Made by a program: the position numbers and the translations under genes. Source: Conchocele bisecta (Eukaryota; Mollusca; Bivalvia; Lucinida; Thyasiridae). Taken from it: a DNA stretch of 64,000 bases. The notes beneath the pieces were generated by a model. It searched no databases. It saw nothing but the letters and a program-made list of their open reading frames with translations, and was not told where the DNA came from. This document shows positions 44,889 to 54,879 of the stretch, in pieces; position 1 is the first letter of the stretch, and every line of letters begins with the position of its first letter. The stretch spans positions 33,924,791 to 33,988,790 of the forward strand of contig CM055272.1 in assembly GCA_029237695.1 (NCBI GenBank), in the 5' to 3' direction.

Positions 44889-45185
44889 AGGCGCAGTTAA
44901 AATAATTCTTAAGAAAACGGAAAATAAGCACATTTTCTTGATGAATTTATTTCAAATGCTGGAATTATAAGGAATGAATGGCCTATTTGTGGAATTTATC
45001 GGGGATATAAACTTGGAAAAGTCGCGGGAATACTGGACGAGGCCTTAAAAATTTATAATTTTCGAAAAAAAATCCAATTTTATTTTTTTTTCGAAAATTG
45101 TCATTTTTTATCGCTTCGTCCAGTATTCCCACGACTTTTACAAGTTTATACCCTGATAAATTCCACAAAAAGCCCATTCATTCCT
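44889..45185. mobile_element. Foldback MITE family K, copy 1
   Basis: GGCGCAGTTAAAATAATTCT outer arm, then GGAATGAATGGCCTATTTGT, GGGAATACTGGACGAGGCC and the inverse arm ending CCCATTCATTCCTATA. Confidence 0.7.
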
Positions 45186-45227
45186 ATATTGAATCAATCA
45201 ATAAATCAATCAATCATTTTTCTACAG

Positions 45228-45320
45228 GACCACCAAGGAATAAATCCCAAAGGGGCTGAAGCTTCGTATTACGGAGAGCCCGACCCTACGACCTTGAATA
45301 TGAGTAGGAAGAACAAAGCA
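45228..45320 (+). CDS. Host gene exon 5
   Basis: Acceptor TTTTTCTACAG. In phase 0: DHQGINPKGAEASYYGEPDP then TTLNMSRKNKA. The 3' border is uncertain: GCA|GTTGTG at 45321 is the simplest phase-0 donor that fits exon 6, but it is weak. Confidence 0.65.
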
Positions 45321-45489
45321 GTTGTGTATCTCAGTCAGTGGTCATCTTTGTTACAGTTATCTCCCTTTCACTTGTGTTGTTTCCCCTCACTCTGGTTGTG
45401 CGAGAGTTATTTCCCTTTTCACTTGTACTGTTTCCCTTCACAATAGATTCACACATGCGTTCTTTCCCTTTTCCCTTGTGGAAACAAAA

Positions 45490-45683
45490 AAAATGTTGTC
45501 TGCTGTTGTTTAATATTTTGCTGTGTCAATAAAAACATGGTTTGGCAGCAGTTTAGAATCATTACCATGTCCATGATTGGTAATGATTGTAAAATGCTGC
45601 CACACTATGTGTTTGTTAATAAAAATTGGAAATCGAAAATAAACAGCAGAAGGCAAAATTTAAGTCAACATTGTATGTGTTAA
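45490..45683. mobile_element. TTAA MITE family D, copy 3 (diverged)
   Basis: GTTGTCTGCTGTTGTTTAAT to GTATGTGTTAA. Centre AATCATTACC..GGTAATGATT. Confidence 0.6.
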
Positions 45684-45727
45684 AGCCATGGTGTCTCAGA
45701 TATCAGATTTGAAGGAGACTGGGCACG

Positions 45728-45951
45728 TTAACCCTCACTACGCGGGAGACGAAAAATGTCGTCTGCTGTTTTTCATTTTTGCCTTAATTCTTAACAAAAA
45801 ACCTGTTTTGGCAGCACATGAGAATCGGTGTTAGGTGGAGTCCAGTGGAGACGATTCTCATGCGCTGTCAAAACAGGTTTATATCGATAAATATTGAAAA
45901 TAAAACATTTCCAGCAGACGACAAAATTTAATTCAGCGTAGTAAGGGTTAA
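45728..45951. mobile_element. TTAA MITE family D, copy 4
   Basis: TTAACCCTCACTACGCGGGA to CAGCGTAGTAAGGGTTAA. The centre carries an extra GGTGTTAGGTGGAG insert. Confidence 0.8.
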
Positions 45952-46650
45952 AGAACCAGACGGGACTATTCTAATAAGAGCTAGACCCCTGGGGCCGGTT
46001 TCCTCTGTATCACACTCCTGCCTATCTCCCCTTCTTGTTAGACGACATGCAAGGTCAGCGAGCCAGTGCCGTCGTTAAATCCAAGCAGTTACATTTTGAT
46101 GTCTCAGATATACTATAATTATGTGGTATTTCGCTGTCTGCACAGTAAATGGCATATATCAATCGCACTGTTTTATTTGATAAAATTACCAAAAAGATGT
46201 GTCATATTCAAGTACATATATATGCTATCAGAAACTGTGATAAGCAGGGTAAAATATATTGGCTTGGCATAATTTGACATTTTTTCTAGACCTATAGCAG
46301 TAAGGAATTGTTGTGAAATGATCAGACTGTACCACATTTATAAAGAAGTTTCCATTATAGACTCTAGTTCTGAGTACATAACTCTAATTACACTGCATTA
46401 CATAAGTGTTATGACGGGAGTAGAATTTCCAAATGTGCGTTTGAAGCGTTCACTGTTTACTTTCTATTTAATTCATGGAGAGTGACTTAAGACTTTTGCT
46501 AATACACACTTTATTACGTAAGTTTATGTTAATATTTTTGTGTCATATTGTAGAATTGTCTCTAAATAACACGTCAACGCAGGTGTTTTCTATATTTTAG
46601 TGTGCGAAGTATGAATGCTATTCAAACGCACATTTTTACCGTTGACCATG
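45952..46650. other. Intron 5, no recognised feature
   Basis: Unique AT-rich sequence. Confidence 0.4.
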
Positions 46651-47043
46651 CAGGCCCGTACGCTGAGGGGTTGCGACGGGTGCGTACGCACCCCCCTTAA
46701 CCCGTTCAACACCACAGGCCTGTATAGTGGTATTGGCAAAAAGTGTAGATCCAGATGAGCCGGCTCGTGACGAGCCGTCTCATCAGGATCTGCACTTTTT
46801 GCAAGTAATGTTCATAATTTTGAGAACAAAAACACCTCATGTTCAGAAATGGACTGGTCTGAAAATCATTTTGTGATGATTGGAATGGGTTGCAAAATTA
46901 ACATATCAAAATCCATTCCAGTTATTTAGGGGTGAAAAGGTTAATCTGCCGAGGTCTGTCCGTGAATGTGCAAAAAAACAATGTTTAGCCCTTCGCGCCG
47001 TTGATAACGCACCCCCCTAAATTAATTCCTGCGTACGGGTCTG
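46651..47043. mobile_element. Foldback family M, copy 1, with nested family B
   Basis: CAGGCCCGTACGCTGAGGGG at the left and CCTGCGTACGGGTCTG at the right, with CGCACCCCCC arms. The family B MITE (46697-46944) sits inside at TTAA. Confidence 0.7.
46697..46944. mobile_element. TTAA MITE family B, copy 4, nested
   Basis: TTAACCCGTTCAACACCACA to GGGGTGAAAAGGTTAA, reversed. Removing it with one TTAA restores an uninterrupted family M interior. Confidence 0.85.
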
Positions 47044-47392
47044 CCGTGGTGTAGCGATATAGTGTAACATGTTGCCTATTAAGCGGAATACGTGCAGCTA
47101 TATAGACTCTAGTGTACCTTAATTGATTTAAATACAAATAAAGTTGTAACCATTGATTTGCAAAACATGTTTATAATACCGAAAACTAACTAAATGTATT
47201 GTTACATTGCAAAAGTTCATTATTTTTCAGTATTATATATACCATATTTTTTTATTTTTTTACCAATCCCAATTTTTTTCAAGACGACTTCTATGCCCAA
47301 TTCGGTCCATGAAATACGATGCAAATTACAATTAAAATATTTTTTACTAATCTCCTCCCTCAATTTCTGCACATATCTGAGACTCGGTGCCT

Positions 47393-47625
47393 TTAAACCT
47401 TTCCATGCTGAGGATACGCCATTATGTTTGCGGAAAATCCTAAATAGTTTCCTTCCATGCGCTCACAAGTATATGTTGCGACCACCATTTGAACCGTCTC
47501 GTCGAGACGGTTCAAATGAGTGGTCACAACATATACTCTATTAAATAAAAAATTTAATAATTTCTTTCCTGTAAAGGGGTATTATGAAAGAAACGGGTGA
47601 AATATCCTCACCATGACAAACTAAC
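47393..47625. mobile_element. TTAA MITE family A, copy 3
   Basis: TTAAACCTTTCCATGCTGAG left end; central palindrome TTGAACCGTCTCGTCGAGAC. Right end degraded. Confidence 0.75.
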
Positions 47626-47682
47626 ACACCCACCTGTTCTAACACACCCGCGTTATTTATGCACGATTCCCTCCCGTCCCAG

Positions 47683-47797
47683 GACACAGCGGAGCTATTG
47701 AAGGTGCTGCCCCCTGGATACGACGAGATTCTTGAGAAATCTGCCGACCCCCGAACTAGGAAGACTGCGAAGGGAAATGCTTCACTCGTGCAGATCA
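47683..47797 (+). CDS. Host gene exon 6
   Basis: Acceptor CTCCCGTCCCAG. In phase 0: DTAELLKVLPPGYDEILEKS then ADPRTRKTAKGNASLVQI, ending one nucleotide into a codon at A|GTTAGT. Only this frame is open. Confidence 0.8.
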
Positions 47798-47811
47798 GTT
47801 AGTATATATGT

Positions 47812-48010
47812 TTAACCGTTTCCTGCTTGAGAGTACAAGTACATGTATATTATTTTCATTTCAGAATATTCTAAATATTTTCCTTATTTCTTCTCAGAAG
47901 TTTGTGTGGTGATCACCATTTGAAGCGTCTCATCGAGACGGTTCAAACGAGTGGTTACAGCATGTACTTCGGATGAGAATAATTAGAAAATATTTTGAAT
48001 TGACGACAAA
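47812..48010. mobile_element. TTAA MITE family A, copy 4 (diverged)
   Basis: TTTAACCGTTTCCTGCTTGA and central TTTGAAGCGTCTCATCGAGA/CGGTTCAAACGAGTGGT. Confidence 0.6.
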
Positions 48011-48109
48011 GAGAAACTCTTCACTTATGCAGAGAAATTACTATATGTAGAAGTTATTGTTCACATATTGAACTCTTATGTCTGTTCAAAATCTGCAGTA
48101 TTGTTTTTA

Positions 48110-48300
48110 ACTTCGGTTTCACTTGAGATTTTGTATGCATGTTCTCGTTTATCATCATCCATAGTTTTATTCTAAGGCACACCCTTGTGTCCTGCAGGTT
48201 CTATTTCAAGGTCAAAAATGACTTAGAAATGTGTGATGAAGTTTTTGCAACATGACTCAATGGTGCGCTCCACATGCAAGCCACGGCCATATGGATTGTC
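48110..48300 (+). repeat. Single diverged core unit with CAAGGTCA
   Basis: CTCGTTTATCATCATCC, TTTTATTCTAAGGC and ATTTCAAGGTCAAAAATGAC resemble the core that follows at 48.8 kb. Confidence 0.5.
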
Positions 48301-48434
48301 GTTCAGTTACTAGTATATAATTTATGAGACACAACATGCGATTTTGTACCTTCGGACATCTGAGTAATTTCATTAAATATGTTTACAATATTTACAATAC
48401 ATGTCATAAATAAAGTCAAAAGTTGACAATTTTT

Positions 48435-51400
48435 GTCGCGCCCGCTTGCGGAAAGTGCGATATAGTCGGCCGTTTGGCGTACGTACGTACGTACGTACGT
48501 ACGGACGGACGGACGGACGGACGGACGGACTGACGGATGGACGGACGGACGGACGGACGGACGGACGGGACGGACGGACGGACGGACGGACGGACGTACG
48601 TGTGTCCGGTTAAAGTTTTTGGTTAAGTTGTTTGGTTAAGTTTTTTGGTTAAAGTTTTTGGTTAAGTTCTTTGGTTAAAGTTTTTGGTTAAGCTTTTTGG
48701 TTAAGTTGTTTGGTTAAGTTTTTTGGTTAAAGTTTTTGGTTAAGTTCTTTGGTTAAAGTTTTTGGTTAAGTTTTTTGGTTAAGTTTTTTGGTTAAAGTTT
48801 TTGTTTTTGGTTAAAGTTTTTTGTTGTACTATATCTCTGCAACTGCTTTGCCCATTACCTTGAAACTTCACATGGGTATTTATCATCATCTATATTTTCA
48901 TTCTACCCCCTCCCGTGTGGCCCCTGTGCCCAATGTCAAGGTCAAATTACTTTGAATTTGTTTTTGGTTAATCGTTTTTTGGTTAAAGTTTTTTTGGTTA
49001 AGGTTAAGTTTTTTGTTAAGTTTTTCGTTATACTACATCTATGCAAACTGCTTTGCCCATTACCCTTGAAATCTTTCATATGGGTGTTTATCATCATCCT
49101 ATTTATTTTTCAATTCTTTATCCCCAAGACCCCCTCCTGTGGCCCAATGTCAAGGTCAAATTAACTTTGAAGTTTTTGGTTAAGTTCTTCTCCCTTCCTT
49201 TTTTTTCCTTTTTTGGTTAAAGTTTGTGGTTAAGTTTTTTAGGGTTAAGTTTTTGGGTAAAGTTTTTGGTTAAGTTTTTGGTTAACGTTTTTTTATTAAA
49301 GGTTTTTGTATACTATATTTTCTTCTGCCCAACTGCTTTGACAAATTACCTTTTTGAACTTCTTAATTGGGTTTTTTGTTTAAATTTTTCATCAAATCTT
49401 ATTTTCAATTCCCCTACCACCCTTCCTGGGGGTGCCCCATTTTTATTCAAGGTCAAATAAGTTATTTGAAGTTTTTTGGTTTAAGTTCTTTGGTTTTAAA
49501 GTTTTTGGTTAAGTTTTTAGTTAAGTTTTTTTGGTTAAAGTTTTTGGTTAAGGTTTTTTGGTTAAGTTTTTTGGTTAAAAGTTTTTCGTTATACTATATC
49601 TCTGCATGCTTGGGCATTACCTTGAAATTCACATGGGTGTTTATCATCATTCTATATCATTTCCCCTCCCCTCTCCCGTGCTGCCCATCCCCTTGCCCAT
49701 TGTCAAGGTCAAATTACTTTGAAGTTTTTGGTTTAAGTTTTTTGGTTAAATGTTTTTGGTTAAGTTTTTTGGTTAAGTTTTTTGGTTAAAGTTTTTCGTT
49801 TTAAAGTTTTTCGTTATACTATATCTCTGGCAACTGCTTTGGCCCATTACCTTGAAACTTCACATGGGTGTTTATCATCATCATATATTTTCATTCTACC
49901 CCCCTTCCGTGGCGGCCCCTGTGCCCAATTGTGAAGGTCAAATTACTTGGAAGTTTTTAAAGTTTTTGGTTAAAGTTTTTTGGTTAAAGTTTTTGGTTAA
50001 AGTTTTTGGTTAAGTTTTTTTGGTTAAAGTTTTTGTTAAAGTTTTTCGTTTTATACTATCTCTGCAACTGCTTTGCCCATTACCTTGAAACTTCACATGG
50101 GGTGTTTATCATACATCTATATTTTCATTCTACCCCACAGCTCCCGTTTGTTCTGCCCCTGTGCCCAATGTCTAGGTCAAAATTACTTTGGAAGTTTTTG
50201 TTAAGTTTTTGGTTAGGTTTTGGTTAAGGGTTTTTGGTTAAGTTTTTTGTGTTAAAGTTTTTACGTTATCACTATAATCTCTGCAACTTAGCTGTGCCCA
50301 ATACCTTAGAAACTTCAACATGGGTGTTTATCATCACTATATTTTCATTCTACCCCTCTCCCGTTGCTTGCCCCGTGCCCAATGTCAAGAGTCAAATTAC
50401 TTTGAAAGTTTTTGGTTTTTACGTTTTTTGGTTAAAGTTATTTGGTTAAGTTTTTGGGTTAAGTTTTTGGGTTAAAGTTTTTCGTTATTCTATATCTCTG
50501 CAACTGCTTTGCCCATTACCTTGAAACTTCACATGGGTGTTTATATCATCTATATTTTCATTCTACCCCCCTTCCGTGCGGCCCCCATGTGCCCAATGTG
50601 AAGGTCAATTACTTTGAAGTTTTTGGTTAAGTTCTTTGTTAAAGTTTTTAGTTAAAGTTGGTTGGAAGTTTTTTGGTTAAGTTTTTGTTTTTGGGTTAAA
50701 GTTTTTAGTTATACTATACTCTGCAACTGCTTTGCCCATTACCTTGAAACTTCACATGGGTGTTTATCATCATCTATATTTTCATTCTACCCCTCTCCCG
50801 TGCTGCTGCCCCTGCCCAATGTCAAGGTCAAATTACTTTGAAGTTTTTGGTTAAGTTTTTTGGTTGAAAGTTTTTGGTTAAAGTTTTTGGTTAAGTTTTT
50901 GGTTAATTTTTTGGTTAAGTTTTTTGGGTTAAAGTTTTTTGTTATACTATATCTGCAACTGCTTTGCCCATTACCTTGAAACTTCACATGGGTGTTTATC
51001 ATCATCATATTTTCATTCTACCCTCTCCCGTGCTGCCCCTGTGCCCAATGTCAAGGTCAAATTACTTTGAAGTTTTGGTTAAGTTTTTTGGTTAAAGTTT
51101 TTGGTTAAGTTTTTTTAAGGTTAAGTTTTTTTGGTTAAAGTTTTTGGTTAAAGTTTTTCGTTATACTATATCTCTGCAACAACTTGCCCATTACCTTCAA
51201 ACTTCACATGGGTGTTTATCATCATCTATATTTTCATTTCTACCCCCCCCTCCCGAGCGGCCCCTGTGCCCAATGTCAAGGTCAAATTACTTTGAAGTTT
51301 TTGGCTAAGTTTTTTGGTTAAAGTTTTTCGTTATACTATATCTATGCAACTGCTTTGCCCATTACCTTGAAACTTCACATGGGTGTTTATCATCATCATA

Positions 51401-51668
51401 TATTCACACCCCCCTTCCGTGCGGCCCCTGTGCCCAATGTCAAGGTCAAATTACTTTGAAGTATTTGGTTAAGTTTTTTGGTTAAAGTTTTTGGTTAAGT
51501 TTTTTGGTTAAGTTTTTGGTTAAGTTTTTTGGTTAAGTTTTTTGGTTAAAGTTTTTGGTTAAGTTTTTTGGTTAAGTTTTTTGGTTAAAGTTTTTTGTTA
51601 TACTATAACTTTTTTTTTAGTGTCCATGCCTCGTCACAAGGCGCGACATGCAGGCCGTGGCCATCTAA
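48435..51668 (+). mobile_element. Helentron-like tandem-core element, GTCGCGCC head
   Basis: Head GTCGCGCCCGCTTGCGGAAA (hairpin CCGCTTGCGG, TCGC/GCGA). A TACG then GGAC microsatellite spans 48477-48600. The core is a block of GGTTAAGTTTTTT repeats plus about twelve diverged units. Tail AAGGCGCGACATGCAGGCCG (GGCGCGAC is the reverse complement of the head), then GTGGCCATCTAA. Many units carry single-base indels. Confidence 0.7.
48620..51600 (+). repeat. Core units with GGTTAAAGTTTTT blocks and CAAGGTCA
   Basis: Units of about 150-250 bp: ATACTATATCTCTGCAACTG, CCATTACCTTGAAACTTCAC, ATGGGTGTTTATCATCATC, GTGCCCAATGTCAAGGTCAA, then a variable run of GGTTAAGTTTTTT and GGTTAAAGTTTTT. Length differences come from that run. 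Confidence 0.9.
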
Positions 51669-51788
51669 TGTTAGAGTACATGCGGAATATAATTCCATAG
51701 TTTTTTATTTTTTTAAATTCTGTCAACTGTTGACGCCATTTACAGAAAATATTGTAAATTTTGTAAACGTATTTCATGAAATTCCGCA

Positions 51789-52110
51789 GTCCGGGCGTGT
51801 CTCGTTATGTGTATTGTGCATGCATTATAGGAATGAATGGCCTTTTTGTGGAATTTATCGGGGTATAAACTTGGAAAAGTCGCGGGAATACTGGACGAAG
51901 GCCGGAAGGCCTCGTCCAGTATTCCCGCGACTTTTCCAAGTTTATATCCCCGATAAATTCCACAAAAAGGCCATTCATTCCTTATAATTCCAGCTTTTGA
52001 AATAAATTCATCAAGAAAATGTGTTTATTTTCCGTTTTCTTAAGAATTATTTTAACTGCGCCTCACGGTCCGGGCGTGTCTCGTTATGTGTATTGTGCAT
52101 GCATTATGGG
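51789..52110. mobile_element. Foldback MITE family K, copy 2, flanked by a 40-bp direct repeat
   Basis: Near-perfect hairpin 51830-51990 (GGAATGAATGGCCTTTTTGT ... AAAAGGCCATTCATTCC) plus right outer arm to about 52066. Sequence GTCCGGGCGTGTCTCGTTAT then GTGTATTGTGCATGCATTAT occurs on both sides (51789 and 52069). Confidence 0.75.
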
Positions 52111-52173
52111 ACATGCCTCGTGCATGCAGATTCTATTGTGCATATTTAGATGTTTACATGTACACACATTTAG

Positions 52174-52296
52174 ATGTGAAGGCCGCCATCAAGACGCTAG
52201 ATTTCAGCCGTCGGCCAAGCCACACCCCTCAGGCATTACTTCAGTTGTTGCACAAGGAGCAAATGTTGAACAACATTCTATCAAAGCGCTTCACAT
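52174..52296 (+). CDS. Host gene exon 7
   Basis: Acceptor ACACACATTTAG. In phase: NVKAAIKTLDFSRRPSHTPQ then ALLQLLHKEQMLNNILSKRF. The 3' border is inferred: T|GTTCGT at 52297 gives the phase exon 8 needs; the frame itself stays open to 52422. Confidence 0.65.
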
Positions 52297-53006
52297 GTTC
52301 GTGTTCTACAGTTTTGGAAACTTTTCGTTGTTTCAAAAAAGGAGTTTCAGTTTGTTTGTTTTTCTTTGACCCTGGAAGAAATCATTTGAGAATTTACGAT
52401 GGAATAACTGTGTTTATTGGATAAAATGGAAGCTCACAGTGTAATAACATGGTGTAATAAAAATCATATTACACTAGTGTAATAAATATGCAAATGAGAC
52501 CGGTACAGAAAACACGCTACGTGGTCATTACAGTTTCAACGTATTGTGCTGTGGTTTTGCAATAAATAGAATCTAACACTTGTGTGGATTTAATATGAGA
52601 TTTCCGTATGGTAGTCTGTCCATTTGTCTGTCCGAGATTTTCAATAAATTTTCGGGTACTTCAATCTCTGTAACTGTAAATCGGATTGGCTTGAAACTTT
52701 ATATTCTTATTTGTCATCATCCCTATTTTCATTCTATTGCCCACCTTTGTGGCACCTGTGCTCAAAGTCAAGATGAAAAGTCTTGGAAATTTGTGTTAAT
52801 GTGTTAAGGGTTACTGACTTCTTGTCATATTTGTCTTCAAATCATGCGTTGACAGCAAAACATATTTTCATCGAGAAAATATTAATACAGTGGAAACCCT
52901 GGGTACCCCATTGTGTCTAATTTAGATGGGTGTCAATGCGATTTATGTCATTGTCCTGTCTGTTCATAACAGAAAATGACAAAAAAATGGCCATCGAGTG
53001 CTTAAT
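52297..53006. other. Start of intron 7
   Basis: Small TGTAATA hairpins near 52440-52490, and one diverged core unit (TTGGCTTGAAACTTTATATT, TTTCATTCTATTGCCC, 52611-52800). A lone pogo-type left end (TACAGTGGAAACCCTGGG) is at 52886. Confidence 0.45.
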
Positions 53007-53071
53007 TACAGTGTAACCTCTCTAAACCTGTGGACCTCCCAGGGTGTCCACTTTAGAGAGGTTCCACTGTA
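53007..53071. mobile_element. Pogo/Tigger-like hairpin MITE
   Basis: TACAGTGTAACCTCTCTAAA against TTTAGAGAGGTTCCACTGTA, 65 bp, TA ends. Confidence 0.8.
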
Positions 53072-53180
53072 AATAGAAAATAGCAGATGGCAACATTTCA
53101 ATCACTTTGCATGGGTTATCACTGAATAATTGAAAAATAATATACACAACATAAAAAAAATGTATAAAATATGTTTTTTA

Positions 53181-53571
53181 TACGCCCGTTTGAAAAAAAG
53201 GGACGTATTATGTATTCATCTTGTATTGGTGGCGGCGGGCGACGGGCACAGCTTGTCCATGCAATAACTAGAGTCTACTTGATGGATTGTAACCAAATTC
53301 GGTATATATGTTTATCACGGAAAGACGAAGACGCCTATTGATTTTGAAAAATGTCTGATGACTTCTTATCTCCCCTTGGCAGCTATTTTTAATTGCCTGA
53401 CTCTGTATCCTTGTCCACGCAATAACTCAAGTTCTACTTGACGGATCGTGACCAAATTCAATATACATGTTTATCACGGCAAGGACCCTATTAGTTTTCA
53501 GTGAGTTCACTCCCCTTGTTAACTGGCCTTGCCTCGATGGGCGTATATTGTGACCTTCGGCACTCTTGTTG
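53181..53571 (+). mobile_element. Helentron-like element, TACGCCC head
   Basis: Head TATACGCCCGTTTGAAAAAA then GGGACGTAT, GGCGGCGGGCGACGGGC, about two core units (AGCTTGTCCATGCAATAACT, CTACTTGATGGATTGTAACC). Tail GGGCGTATATTGTGACC (reverse complement of the head) and CACTCTTGTT. A compact complete example of the architecture. Confidence 0.7.
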
Positions 53572-53937
53572 ATGGTCTTCTTCCAGGGTTGTTTTGTTGT
53601 GTATGTATTCAGAGGTATGTGTGATGAACTCGACACGTCTCCCAGAAAAGATTGATTCTCAACCGATTGCATTTGTCATATATGAATCATTTGGACCATC
53701 CAAATGATGATGAGAGCAGCATGTAATTCATTGCAGAATCTATAGTACTGCTCCCCCCCCCCACATACAGGTGCATTAATTTCCTTCTCTATATGACCTT
53801 GCTGTTGAATGGACATACCAACCCAATCAATCAATAAATCAATCAAATCAGAATTCAATATGAGATATCATCTTGAAGCTAAAATACCAAATGCATGAAT
53901 TGAATGCATGAATTGATGAAGAGCCACTAGAAATACT
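53572..53937. other. Intron 7, no recognised feature
   Basis: Contains a poly-C run near 53752; nothing coding supported. Confidence 0.4.
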
Positions 53938-54178
53938 TTATTAACACTTTACATGCTGAGGATATACATGTAGCATTTTCAACAAACAGAATAAATACAA
54001 ATTTCAAAATTCTTCTCGTTCCTCGTCAAAAATATACATTCTCACCACCATTTGAAGCGTCTCCTGGAGATAGTTCTAATAAGTGGTAACAACATTTATT
54101 TCAGACGAGAAATGAGAACAATTTGTGGAAAATATTTTAAAATTGCTATACCCCTAGATGTGTATTCCGCATGTGTTT
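53938..54178. mobile_element. TTAA MITE family A, copy 5 (diverged)
   Basis: ATTAACACTTTACATGCTGA left end, central AAGCGTCTCCTGGAGATAG, right GTGTATTCCGCATGTG. Fused to the family B copy that follows. Confidence 0.6.
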
Positions 54179-54416
54179 TTCCATGATAAAAAATGATTTT
54201 CTGACTAGTCCATTTATGAAAAGGGGGTGTTCTCAAAAATATGAAAATTACTTGCAAAAATGATTTATGAAAAGGCGGTGTTTTTGCTCTCAAAAATATG
54301 AAAATTACTTGCAAAAAGTGCAGATCCTGATGAGACGGCTCGTCACGAGCCGGCTCATCTGGATCTACACTGTGTGCCAATACCACTATAGAGGCATGTG
54401 GTGTCGAAAGGGTTAA
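54179..54416. mobile_element. TTAA MITE family B, copy 5
   Basis: Left end lost. An internal segment (TTTATGAAAAGG..GTGTT to AAAATTACTTGCAAAAA) is doubled. Right end GTCGAAAGGGTTAA. Confidence 0.75.
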
Positions 54417-54615
54417 TTGTTTGTTTGAAGCATTTACTATGTTGCCCTAAACCAATCGTGAACAGTGTAGACCCTGATCAGACTTGTGAATGTACAATTT
54501 AATCTGGGGCGACACTGGTATCGAGCTGAAGAAATCTACCAATATTTTGTCATGTGCTGTTACATATTTGCATGTTTTAAAACAGAAACTATGTTCACTT
54601 CCGACTGAGAAAAGG

Positions 54616-54688
54616 TACAGTGGAACCTCTCTAAACCGGACACCCTGGGAGGTCCCCAGGGTGTCCGGTTTAGAGAGGTTTCACTGTA
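54616..54688. mobile_element. Pogo/Tigger-like hairpin MITE, near-perfect
   Basis: TACAGTGGAACCTCTCTAAA then CCGGACACCCTGGGAGG, mirrored by CCCAGGGTGTCCGGTTTAGA, ending CACTGTA. A lone right arm also lies at about 54808-54836. Confidence 0.85.
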
Positions 54689-54879
54689 AATCAGGCATTT
54701 GATAATTCTGAGCCATAGTTGCGTGCTATGCGATCATGAACAGACATTATCACCTGAGATAAATGACCAAAAACCCGAGAAAAAATAAGATCACAGATGT
54801 GTCTTGGTGTCCGGTTTAGAGAGGTTCCACTGTATATTTCAATATTTCAACAACTGTAGCCACAGTGTGATTGTGGTCT

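Noticed and set aside
48435..51668. CRISPR-like array
   Set aside because: Repeat units of 150-250 bp with no unique spacers of constant length; a eukaryotic tandem-core element.
52297..52424. Extension of exon 7 to the in-frame stop at 52422
   Set aside because: Would end the protein before the HEAT repeats; the phase-1 donor at 52297 joins exon 8 cleanly. Not excluded as an alternative end.
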